A stretch of 64,000 nt of DNA from Capitulum mitella. Its lineage: Eukaryota > Arthropoda > Thecostraca > Pollicipedomorpha > Pollicipedidae. Positions 1 through 8,921 of the stretch are shown piece after piece; the first letter of the stretch is position 1; each line of letters starts with the position of its first letter. The stretch spans positions 27,735,201 to 27,799,200 of the forward strand of contig CP099846.1 in assembly GCA_030062745.1 (NCBI GenBank), read 5' to 3'. The notes below the pieces were generated by a model. That model saw only the letters and a program-made list of their open reading frames with translations, was not told where the DNA came from and ran no database searches. The translations under genes were made by a program, and so were the position numbers.

Positions 1-63
1 CTCTTCCATGTTCCATTCATGTCTCTGTGATCATACCATCGCACGTCCCCGTTTCACGCGCAG

Positions 64-365
64 GGACTTCGACAAGAAGGCGTGCCTGGACCACGCGCTG
101 CGGAAGCAGGTGGCGGCCGTGGTGGCGGCGCCGGCGGCCGGCCGGGATCGGCGACTGCGCGCCACGCTGCGACTCGCCGTGGCGCTGGCTCGCGCCGAAC
201 GCTGCTCGCCCACCACACCGATCGTGCTGCTGGCCGACAGCTTCGACGCCCTGCCGCTGGATGGCGCGCAGGAGCTCTTCGCGTTCGTCGAGGAGAACGT
301 GGCCGTGTGGAAGGAGGAGATGTTCTTCAACGCCTGCAAGAACAACCTCCTGCGCATGTGCAACG
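64..365 (+). CDS. THOC1: THOC1 exon (first one in window)
   Basis: Acceptor CAG at 61-63, donor GT at 366-367. One base completes an upstream codon, then the frame runs [15 protein letters not shown] to NNLLRMCN. The conserved core is [16 protein letters not shown] followed by [12 protein letters not shown]. It ends one base into a codon. Confidence 0.92.
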
Positions 366-3300
366 GTAGGCCGGCTGCCACAGGCGGCTGGACCCGTAGC
401 AGCCTTTATGGAAGTGTTTGGTCTTCATTTGGCATATTCACGTGACGGACATTTTGAAAACAGTTTGCCGAGATGCATTTGGCGAATCTCAGTTACCGTG
501 CGCTGTTAAGCCATGACATCAGAGAACTTTAATAAGTGAGTGTTTCTGTGCGGTAACGCGTTCTCTGCGTGGCGTTTGCCATCTTTCGTCAGCTTTGAGC
601 CGTTGCTCGCGACTCGTACCTGTGGGACGCGAACCACTGTTTCGCCCGTGTTCGGTTGTCGTGTCTTCACTGGCCTGCCTCGTGCCGGCGCTGCCGCGGC
701 CGTCCGGCGCGGTGCCGCAGTGGCTGACGGGGCCGCTCCGCCGCAGACCTGCTTCGCCGGCTCTCCCGCTCCCAGAACACCGTCTTCTGCGGCCGCATCC
801 TGCTCTTCCTGGCCAAGTTCTTCCCGCTCTCTGAGCGCAGCGGCCTGAACGTCATCAGCGAGTTCAACGTCGACAACCTGACGGCGTTCGGCGACGGCGG
901 CGACGAGCTGGCCGGCGCCGAGGACGGCGAGGAGGCGCCGCCGCCGCCGCCCGCCACCCCCCAGCCGGCCGGGTCGGTGGTCGCGCGCTGACCGGGCTGC
1001 TGTTGGACACTTGGTTGTCGGGGTGCTTCGTGTAGTTGCCCTTGGTCCGGTTTTCACGTGGGACAGAGTCCCTGTGGCGTTGGCTGGATTCGAACCCGGG
1101 ATCTTTGGCAGCCGTCGCAGCCAACTCAGCCGTCAACGCAGCCGTCCGGCGCGTTGTGCTATGGTAGAGGAAGGGGAGGATGATACCAGGTGGGGAAGGA
1201 GTTCCGGATGGGATGCGGAACTGGACGCCAAAGGCGAGAACGATAGTCGCATGTTTGTTTCATCTTTCTTTCGGACGAGACTGGTATAATTCACTTCAAT
1301 GACAATTCTGCCGATGCTGAAGTGATGGAAGGTCGTCATGGGTGGCCGTGTGTAATTGTCTTCTAAGGGAAGGCTTTTGATGTGAAATTACCGTTCATTA
1401 CATCATTCATGTCGTGGGAGTTTTGGCGGAAAGCCCGCCCTGGTGGACTAACATGTGTGCCTGTGCGTTGGATACGCATGCGCCGTCGCCGTCTTCGGTG
1501 GGGTTGATGCACTCACGTTTCAGTGCGAACTGACGCTTGACCGGACTACCACAGGCCGCCGCTGGACTACAACCTCTACCGCAAGTTCTGGGCGCTGCAG
1601 GACTTCTTTCGAAACCCGAATCAGTGCTACTCAAAAGTGCCGTGGAAAGCGTTCAATTCGGTGAGTCAACGCACATTATTTCACATGGTTGAGACAGTCG
1701 ACTGACTCATGAACGAAATTAATGATACCAGAGTAAGGAAATGCTTCATGGTCGTCTTATGAAATGCGCTCATGAAGTTACATCTGGTATGAATTCATCC
1801 CAAGTCGTAGCTTGAGTAGGCGTCGAACCTTAAAAACCAGGCCTTGCGTTTAGTGGATTTAAAAGACTAACATTTTTTGGATCTCCTGTGAATGGATGCG
1901 TGGCGAAAACACGTCCCAGTTAAGGGTACGGTCCTAACTTTTGTGTGCCCTTTTGCAGTATACAACGGACGTCCTGGCGGCGTTTTCGGGATTTCGACTA
2001 GACGACTCTTCTGGATCCCAGTCCAGCCAGGTGGGTCCACCGTACCCTGCCATACCTACCATCCCTTTCCTCTGCTGAATACCCGCTCTCACTTCATTTG
2101 GTGAGGAAAACTTGAACACAGTCAGGTCTGTGCTGCTGTCGGTGTATGTAACCCACACATGTACACGTAATGGTGTTTGTGACCCAAACATGATGGCTAT
2201 GCAGTCTCCAGTTTCTACGACGATTAGGCTTTTTGTCGTGGTTTTGGTAACGATAGCCGATCCAGCCCGAATAATGCTGCCCTTTTTCGACGCCGCTACG
2301 CGATTCTCATAGTCAGCTTTCGCGACATTTCTCCCTTACCTACTACCGTCCGTTGCCCACCTGTCCACGAAATGTGTTCCACACGGCTTGGAATATCGTC
2401 GAAACACGTTTGAGCGCGGTAGAGAATGAAGCTGTGGCATCTCAGCGTGATGGATCAAAGTGGAAGGCGCATCTCATCCTTCATGGCCATGTCCGACAGC
2501 CGACGGCGCAGGAGAGCCAGCAGTACTTCGCCAAGTACCTGACGTCGCAGAAGCTGCTGCAGCTGCAGCTCAGCGACCCCATGTTCAGGCGTTACGTGCT
2601 GGTCCAGTTCCTCATACTGTTCCAGTACTTAACCTCGCAGGTCAAGTTCAAAAGGTTGGTTGATGTCTGCGGCAATGTGTGAGTGCATTATGTGGAATCC
2701 GGTTCAACGTGGACCTGACGGGGATGAATTTGTGTAATAGGAATCGTAGCTGCAGAAGGGGATTGCCATGAATGTGTTTAAATTTACTTTGTCTGGAAGT
2801 TGCGGAATCGTGCATCTGTTGCTTTAACGTCACATTACTATTTAAGTAGTTTCCAAAGTGAAATAAGGGAATTTTTGATACCAATGGTATATCGTAGCAG
2901 AGGCGTGACGGATGCTTGGTAAACACACAAAGGCTTGATAAATATATCTTGCCTGTGAACGTGTTGAACGACGAATTACTCAAGACTCTGTTGAAAGTAA
3001 GCCATACTGCATTTTGCATTGCCCGACACGGAGCTTGAGAGGCAGTGAACACTACTGAGATGTTTGTACATTAATACACATGTTCGTTTGTCAGTATCCA
3101 TGCACATGCCCCAAGGATCCATGAGCGGGCGTGCATGCGTCTCGCCCGTGTGTACCCATAAGCCCGTGCATACCCATAAGCCCGTGCATACCCATGCCAG
3201 GGTCGCACTTTGTGCGCGAACAGCCGCGCGCCAGTGCCGCAGCATGGTCCGTTTTCAGCGAGGGCCAGACGCTGACGGACGGTCAGGCGGCCTGGGTGCG

Positions 3301-6300
3301 CGACACGCAGCAGACGGTGTACCGGCTGATGGCCGAGACGCCGCCGCAGGGCCAGCTGTTCGCCGACACCATCCGCACCATTCTCAAGGTAGCCGCTCCT
3401 CGGCCGGCGGCGGCCGCCGGTCCGCCCGTGCTGCGCCGCATGCCCGCCGGTGTCGGGGGGGGGGGGGAAGGGGCATCGGTGCACGGCGGGGTGGGGCGCT
3501 GTTTGAAGGGCGTGGGGTGATGTTGAGGACAGTGTGGGAAGCGGGCCGCGTCGAGATGGCGTCGCTGTGGTCGCGCCGCGTGCCTTTATCGAGCCGATGT
3601 GGCATGTTGCGACGCAAGCGCGCCAGTAGATGCGTCTTGAATCGTCGGTCAGCCATAAGGGATGGGCCATAAGAGGGTCGCAACAAAACCCGAGAAAGCA
3701 GTGCCGCTGCCAGTACCTCGCTACGTTTGCCTCGCACCAGCTCGCTCTACCGCCGCTGCCGTGAGTAGCGTCGCCACCAGCCCGCCAGCGCCGTCCCTCC
3801 AATGACCGCCTCCCGCGCCGGCCGCAGCGCGAGGAGAGCTGGAACGCCTGGAAGAACGACGGCTGCCCGGCGTTCAAACAGCCGGCGCCGGCCGAGGCGG
3901 CGGCCGAGCCGGCGGCGGGCCGGCCAGCCCCGCGCCGCCGTCCCAAGCGCAAGGTCGGCGACGTGCTGCGACACGCCGAGGCCAAGAAGAAATACCTCAT
4001 GGGACAGTGAGTGGCCCTGCGGGTCGGTCGACTCGCCGTCGACTGTGGGGTGTCGTGGACTGCTGACCGGTTGGAGGCGGGTTTTAACGTAGATGTTTGG
4101 TTGTGAATGTTTGAGATGTGCCATTTTTTATTCTTTTTGGTTTATCTCCAACTGTTGTAGTACAGCTCGGATTATCTTTTCCCGGATTGGTAAAGCAAGT
4201 TTTTTATCTCGTTTTTTCTTTTGTAAAAAGTGACGCCTTTCTGTTGGAACGTTTGGTCTGTTGATGACTGATGTCAGTGTCATTGGGGTGGTGTCAGTGT
4301 CAGTCAGTGTCATTATCAACCGGGACAGACACTCGACAAGGATTTGAGTCGTCTGAGGAACTCGTCGCATTTTCTGCTCAAAAATGCTTCACGTCGAAAC
4401 CCTCACACCCCTGAGCCATCCGCTGTGCCAAGGTGCCGTCGCCTGGCCTTTTAACTGACCTTCGGCCTGACCCTTGGCCTAACCACAGACGTGACCTCCG
4501 ACCCATCCTCTAACCTGATGTCTGACTTGACCTGATCTCAAACCTGACCTCTGACCTGACCCCAGAAGTGTTCTTTGACCCATCCTTTGACCTGACCTCT
4601 GACCAGGATATGGCCTTGCCTCAGACCTAATTTCTGACCTGGCCTCTGGTCTGATTCCTGAACTGCGTTATGACCCATCCTTTGACCTGACCTCTAACCA
4701 GCATATGGCCTTGCCTCAGACCTGATTTCCGACCTAGCCTCTGACCGGACCCCTGACCTGACCTCTGACCGTTTCGTCTGACTACGTCGTCCAGCCCGGA
4801 GCTGACGCGGCTCTGGAACGTGTGCCCCGACAACATGGAGGCCTGCAAATCGTCTAAGCGGGACTTCCTGCCGGCGCTGGACACGTTCTTCGACGAGGCC
4901 ATCACGCAGATGGACCCAGCCAGCATGGTCGAGGATCAGTACAAGTCAGTCCGCCCCTGAGATGGAGGGGAAGGGATGGGCAGGTGTTGTGGGCGGGGTG
5001 GGGGATCACAGGTGCGCTGTGACGAGACGGTACTAGAGTGTGAAGGCTTTGTTTAGTGTTTTTTTTTTTGTTGTTATTCACCGCACCAAATCTGTTGTTT
5101 TTTTTTTGTTTCGGCACGTTGTCGTCTTCTCTAATTCTTTGATTGCGCCATCGATCTTGCCAACGCGACATGACAGTCTTGCTCGGGCCGAAAAAGGTGT
5201 AGATGTTTTGTCTTTCTCCGTTGCGGTCTCATCACTGCTTAACGTGTTAGTGCATTTCAATGCAGAATAAGCCTCTGCCGCCACATCTAGATCATGTCCG
5301 TTTTTTACGTCTCGCTAGCTTTGGCCCCGTGGTCATGGTGATCGATAGTGGGCTGTCTGGCCGGTCATTAACATCCCGCCTTTTCTCGCCAGAGTCATCA
5401 ACAACGGCGACTACGGGTGGCGCGCGCTCCGTCTGCTGGCCCGCCGGTCACCACACTTTTTCGCCGCCGCGCAGAAGATCCCCAACTCCCTGCCCGACTA
5501 CCTGGACACGATCCTGAAGAAGGTGGCCAACGACATTCCGGTGAGAGGTCGCCGGTGGCGGTCCCGGGCGGGGACCGTTAGCGAAGGAGAAGGAAGGTGT
5601 AGCGGTGGTTGAGTCGCTTCTGGGATGTCGGAGGCTGCTGGGCGCTTCAGACAGTATCCAGTGATAGTTCCTGCGAGACGGTCGCGACTGGAGCAGTGGA
5701 TTTCACATACCTCGTCAGTCCGATTTTTGTGTGCTGCTGTCCTGTGACGTGGTACGCTGAGCCCGATCTAGTCTGATCTGATATCCGAGCCTGACTGCTC
5801 TGCCAGGCCCGCGTCGTCGCCTTCCAGTCTGTAGCAGTCTGGCTAGGTTGCCGGACGGCTGCGCCATCTCATTATTCTGCGCCTACGCTCGTCTAGAACC
5901 GAGACATTGTCTCGCCCCAGCCCACCCTTCTCGCCCGACTCACCTCACTCTGTGGACTGCTGATGCCAGCTCCGTCGACCCAGCCCGCTCGTCTCCCCGT
6001 TGACTCTGTCTTTGTCGCCGGCGCCCGCAGAAGTTCAGCGGCGCGGCTGGCGGCGAGCCGGTGCTGCCGGCCGCCGACGAGACGGTGGCGGACGGCGCGG
6101 CCGAGGCGGAGGAGCTCCGCGCTGAGGAGGCGGCCGAGGAGGCGGCGCCGGCCCGGCGCGTCCACCCGCTGACCGAGCCGCTGGCGCAGCAGCTGGCCGC
6201 CGGCCTCGGCGCCGAGTGGAAGAAGCTCGCCTCGCGGCTCGGCTTCCAGTCGGACGAGGTGAGGCGGTGCGGGGTCCTCTGGTGGTGTGAGGTCGTCTCG

Positions 6301-6987
6301 TGGTGTGGGTGCGGGGTCCTCTGGTGGTGTGAGGTCGTCTCGTGGTGTGGGTGCGGGGTCCTCTGGTGGTGTGAGGTCGTCTCGTGGTGTGGGTGTGGGG
6401 CTGTCTGGTGCTGTAGGGTCCCCTGGTGGTGCGGCGCCGCGTGGTGGAGTGGAATCCTCTGGTGGTGCTGGGCCCTCGGGTTGTGCGGGGTCGTTTGGTG
6501 ACGTGTTGCTGTCTGGTGGCGTAACGCCGCTGGTGGTAGAGGTTCCCGTTGGTGCGACGTTCCCTAGTGGTGTGGGGTCCTCTGGTAGTGTTGGGTCCCC
6601 CCTATGGCATGGTGCGGCATCCCCTGGTGGTGGCCACCATGGTGGTGTTATGTCCCCTGGTGATGCGGCATCGTCTGGCGGTGTGGCTGCGCGTTCCGGT
6701 CCATACCTGGCGCATTTCGGAACTATTGGAGTTTATGAGCCGCCCTGGGCGACGTCAGACCTCCACTAACGCCGCGTGCTCGGCAGGTGGACTTCTTCGT
6801 CAGCGAGCAGCCGACGCCCGAGGCGCAGGCGGCCATGATGTTCCGCCAGTGGATGGACAACGAGCGCGAGGAGGCCACGCAGGAGGAGCTGCTGTACGCC
6901 TTGGAGGCGGTCAAGCTGGACGCCGGCGTGCGGGCGCTGTTCGACCCGGAAGTGCGCGGTGACGCCGAGCCGGCCGCCGCGGAGTGA
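64..6987 (+). CDS. THOC1: THO complex subunit 1 (HPR1), 5' end missing
   Basis: Eleven exons join in phase: 64-365, 747-972, 1555-1660, 1959-2030, 2500-2654, 3259-3388, 3828-4006, 4795-4944, 5393-5540, 6031-6258 and 6787-6987. After one base completing an upstream codon they give 631 codons and a TGA stop. The product follows animal THOC1 from about its residue 47 to the end; human THOC1 is about 657 aa. Recognisable stretches are [58 protein letters not shown] and [18 protein letters not shown] basic cluster (PRRRPKRK, then KKK) near 3930-3990 suits nuclear localisation. The last two exons encode a death-domain fold. In known systems THOC1 is a core subunit of the nuclear THO/TREX complex, coupling transcription to mRNP packaging and export. 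The first exon or exons lie outside the window. The donors at 365 and 972 were chosen by phase. I am very sure of the identity. Confidence 0.95.
747..972 (+). CDS. THOC1: THOC1 exon
   Basis: Acceptor CAG at 744-746. It starts by completing the Asp of [18 protein letters not shown] and continues through [12 protein letters not shown] into an acidic and Pro-rich stretch ([11 protein letters not shown]). The donor at 973-974 (GTCGGT) was picked because it alone gives the phase needed by the next exon. GT at 977 would break the frame. Confidence 0.85.
1083..1175 (-). repeat. tRNA-derived SINE-like fragment
   Basis: On the minus strand there is a perfect pol III box-B-type motif (GGTTCGAATCC at about 1088-1098) preceded by GATCCC. 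About 60 bases upstream is a box-A-like TAGCACAACGCG. The T-stem does not pair properly and the spacing is too long for a functional tRNA, so this is best read as a decayed tRNA-derived SINE head inside a THOC1 intron. Confidence 0.4.
1555..1660 (+). CDS. THOC1: THOC1 exon
   Basis: Acceptor ACAG ends at 1554, donor GTGAGT starts at 1661. It encodes [18 protein letters not shown] and [16 protein letters not shown], one of the best-conserved blocks of THOC1. It ends on a codon boundary. Confidence 0.92.
1959..2030 (+). CDS. THOC1: THOC1 exon
   Basis: Acceptor TTTTGCAG ends at 1958, donor GTGGGT at 2031. It has 24 codons in phase 0 ([20 protein letters not shown] and QSSQ), matching the family segment that ends in LDD plus a polar tail. 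Confidence 0.9.
2500..2654 (+). CDS. THOC1: THOC1 exon
   Basis: Acceptor GACAG ends at 2499, donor GT at 2655. It encodes [20 protein letters not shown] and [16 protein letters not shown], ending in QVKFK plus two bases. Open frame upstream of 2500 is intron read-through, as the phase with the previous exon fixes this start. Confidence 0.92.
3141..3200. repeat. Short tandem repeat in THOC1 intron
   Basis: Three imperfect copies of a unit of about 18 bases built on CCCGTGCATACCCATAAG lie 60-100 bases before the acceptor of the 3259 exon. Confidence 0.6.
3259..3388 (+). CDS. THOC1: THOC1 exon
   Basis: Acceptor GTTTTCAG ends at 3258, donor GTAGCC at 3389. One base completes Ser, then [20 protein letters not shown] and [13 protein letters not shown] closer-looking acceptor at 3242 is rejected because it is in the wrong phase. 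Confidence 0.9.
3828..4006 (+). CDS. THOC1: THOC1 exon with basic nuclear-type signal
   Basis: Acceptor CGCAG ends at 3827, donor GTGAGT at 4007. It encodes [18 protein letters not shown], an Ala/Pro-rich stretch, then [20 protein letters not shown] and YLMG. The basic clusters fit a bipartite nuclear localisation signal. Confidence 0.92.
4441..4770. repeat. Degenerate TGACCT-rich array in THOC1 intron
   Basis: The intron before the 4795 exon is built largely from variants of CCTGACCTCTGACCTGA, giving many TGACCT hexamers within about 330 bases. Longer units recur: TATGGCCTTGCCTCAGACCT occurs near 4610 and again near 4706. Confidence 0.75.
4795..4944 (+). CDS. THOC1: THOC1 exon
   Basis: Acceptor CCAG ends at 4794, donor GTCAGT at 4945. 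It encodes [20 protein letters not shown], then an acidic helical segment [19 protein letters not shown]. This is a hallmark THOC1 block. Confidence 0.94.
5393..5540 (+). CDS. THOC1: THOC1 exon
   Basis: Acceptor GCCAG ends at 5392, donor GTGAGA at 5541. It encodes [37 protein letters not shown] and [10 protein letters not shown]. It ends in phase 0. Confidence 0.94.
6031..6258 (+). CDS. THOC1: THOC1 exon, acidic linker and start of death domain
   Basis: Acceptor CCCGCAG ends at 6030, donor GTGAGG at 6259. It encodes an acidic Ala/Glu-rich linker, then [20 protein letters not shown] and [10 protein letters not shown], the first helices of the C-terminal death domain. Confidence 0.92.
6271..6700. 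repeat. 42-bp minisatellite in last THOC1 intron
   Basis: Near-identical 42-base units start at 6271, 6313 and 6355 (GGGGTCCTCTGGTGGTGTGA plus 22 bases). They decay into GGTGGTG/TCTGGTGG-type repeats to about 6700. The array fills most of the intron between the two death-domain exons and leaves a long spurious open frame. Confidence 0.85.
6787..6987 (+). CDS. THOC1: THOC1 last exon, death domain and stop
   Basis: Acceptor CGGCAG ends at 6786. It encodes [34 protein letters not shown] and [17 protein letters not shown], then a short acidic tail and TGA at 6985-6987. It completes the death domain. I see no AATAAA within a few hundred bases downstream. Confidence 0.93.
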   Translation: MDFFVSEQPTPEAQAAMMFRQWMDNEREEATQEELLYALEAVKLDAGVRALFDPEVRGDAEPAAAE

Positions 6988-8681
6988 CCGAGTCCGGGGC
7001 AGCGCCCAGGCCTGCTGCAGCGGCGTCCGTTCTGTCTACTCAGGCGGTCAGCCGGGCGCCCCGCCGGGGCTATTTGTCCGAGGTGTCCCACCGGACGCCG
7101 GCGGATAGACAGGGCCGTTACAGACAGGCCGGACAGGCCCGGTCGGCCGCCCGGACCGCGCCGCAGAAGTGAACGCGGCGCGGCGTGACGGTCGGGGCAG
7201 CGGCCGGCGAGGTGAGACTGGTACAGGCCACCCCGCCCCCCGCCGCTCTTCTTCTGAAGGACGGGGCTGACCGGGTCGTGGCTTCCAGGTCTCGCCTGCC
7301 GGCCGTTGCTCGCCTGTCGCCGCCGCACGAAGAGACCAAGGAACTGTGAATACAGACTTTGTGGCTCTTCGCTTATTGGCCAGATTGCAGCAGGACAGTG
7401 ATAATTGCAGCTGTGATGTTTAGTGTAACGGAACGTCGTCCTGATCAGATTTTTTGCAGTACGTTTCGGCCGGTATGGCGTGCAACTGTCGTCAGGGCAT
7501 AGTTGATTGGTCCTAAAAACCCATTCCGCGATAGTCACTCGCCATACGTGTCACTGATGTAAAGTTCGGCGGCTCTTGGGACTTTAACCCATAGCCTCTC
7601 ATTATGGGCCGTCCACTATTATCTGTTGATCTGTCGAGGATATTGAAATCCGGACATTGTTCCAACCATACTAACATCAGCCTTACCAGGCCAGCACCAT
7701 TCAGCAACACAAGAATGCAGTGCTGCGGTTGATGTGGTTCGGGACGTGGGAGAATCGTTAGGACATTCTCGGATGTTACGACAAACGAAGGGGTGGCAGA
7801 AACAGTCTGATACAGTAGTCAGCACGGGCAACGCACCTGGTCACTGATTCGTGGTCATAAAATGCCTGTGTTGGAAGAGCGTCAATACTGACGCCGAGTA
7901 ACAGTGACCGGAAACTAGGGAATCACCTTTTTGTGGTGACACTGACTCACAAGGACCATTTTCATACCTTATTACTTAGAGGTTTTGGATACAGCTCTTA
8001 AGCTCCTTCATATCGTTAGGAAACGTTAATTATCCATCATCCATGGCGCCAAGTGAAACAGACACAAGTTTGCCAGTAGCTGTGCATTCAGAAGCGACGA
8101 TCAGATCATCTCGGTTCGTGTGGCGAACAGAGAACAAGATAACACTCAGAAAGCAAATACTGCGATTTCAGATAACGCGGCAGCCATCGGGTGCGCGGTT
8201 CAAGAGCTCATTGGCACATGATTTAATGAGACAAGTCCCCTGCAGCACCTCCGACGGCCTAGCTGTGTTCCATTAGCTGTTCTACAGTCAGGCTATCAAC
8301 GTGACAGCATGCACGAACCGGAGGATTCAACCCGTAGTCTCGAACGCGGCTCCCTGGCGCTCGTATGCACGGCACGACAGGCCAGCGGGCGAGCACAGAC
8401 GTTCCACTCGGCGTAGAGGTGGTGGTCACGCCGCTGTCGTGACTTGCTTCCACGTCGCGCATGACGATGGCGAGCCATCGGCCTTCCCCGCTGCACCACG
8501 AGCGACACAACGCCGACCACGCCGAGCAGTCCTATGGCTCACGGCTGGCGTCAGTCTGCGCCTTCTGCCGTGTTCTCTCTCACCGAGCTGCGTCGTCCAC
8601 CGACATCTTAAGACCTTGTCCGATGCGGCTGGCTGCCTGTCCCTGTCCCTGCCGCCGTCCGTGGCGGTCGTGCCGGTGACG
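6988..8681. other. Convergent intergenic region
   Basis: It lies between the THOC1 stop and the stop of the minus-strand F-box/E2-like gene. It should hold both 3' UTRs. I found no AATAAA in the expected orientation on either side, no credible exon and no RNA gene. A CCTGTCCCTGTCCCTG-type short repeat begins near 8638 and continues into the last exon of the minus-strand gene. Confidence 0.5.
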
Positions 8682-8921
8682 TCACTGGACTGCGGCCGGC
8701 TGGGCGGCCTGCCTGTCCCTGTCCCTGTCCCTGCAGTCGGTGGCGGCCGGGCGACCGCGGGGCGGCGGCATCAGGGCGTCGTGCATGGCGTAGCGCCACG
8801 TCCAGCCGCGCGCCTCGTCCACGAACAGCGTCCAGTTGCGCTGGCAGAGCACGCCCACCGACGGCTCCATGCAGATGACGCAGTACGGGTCGGTCAGCAG
8901 GCTCTGGATCGAGATGAGCAC
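8682..8921 (-). CDS. F-box/E2-like gene, last exon: UBC C-terminal helices
   Basis: Acceptor GGCCGCAG. It encodes VLISIQSLLTDPYCVICMEP, LFVDEARGWTWRYAM, then a disordered tail rich in Arg/Asp, and TGA at 8684-8682. Three cysteines (about residues 347, 350 and 359) lie in the loop after the core. The RDRDRDR tail is encoded by a CCTGTC-type short repeat. Confidence 0.88.
   Translation of the reverse strand: MLISIQSLLTDPYCVICMEPSVGVLCQRNWTLFVDEARGWTWRYAMHDALMPPPRGRPAATDCRDRDRDRQAAQPAAVQ

Noticed and set aside
1455..1664. Plus-strand ORF over the THOC1 exon at 1555
   Set aside because: It is in a different frame from the conserved YNLYRKFW reading.
8300..8365. Possible tRNA on the minus strand (GGGTTGAATCC)
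   Set aside because: Box B is imperfect and no acceptor, D or anticodon stems can be drawn.
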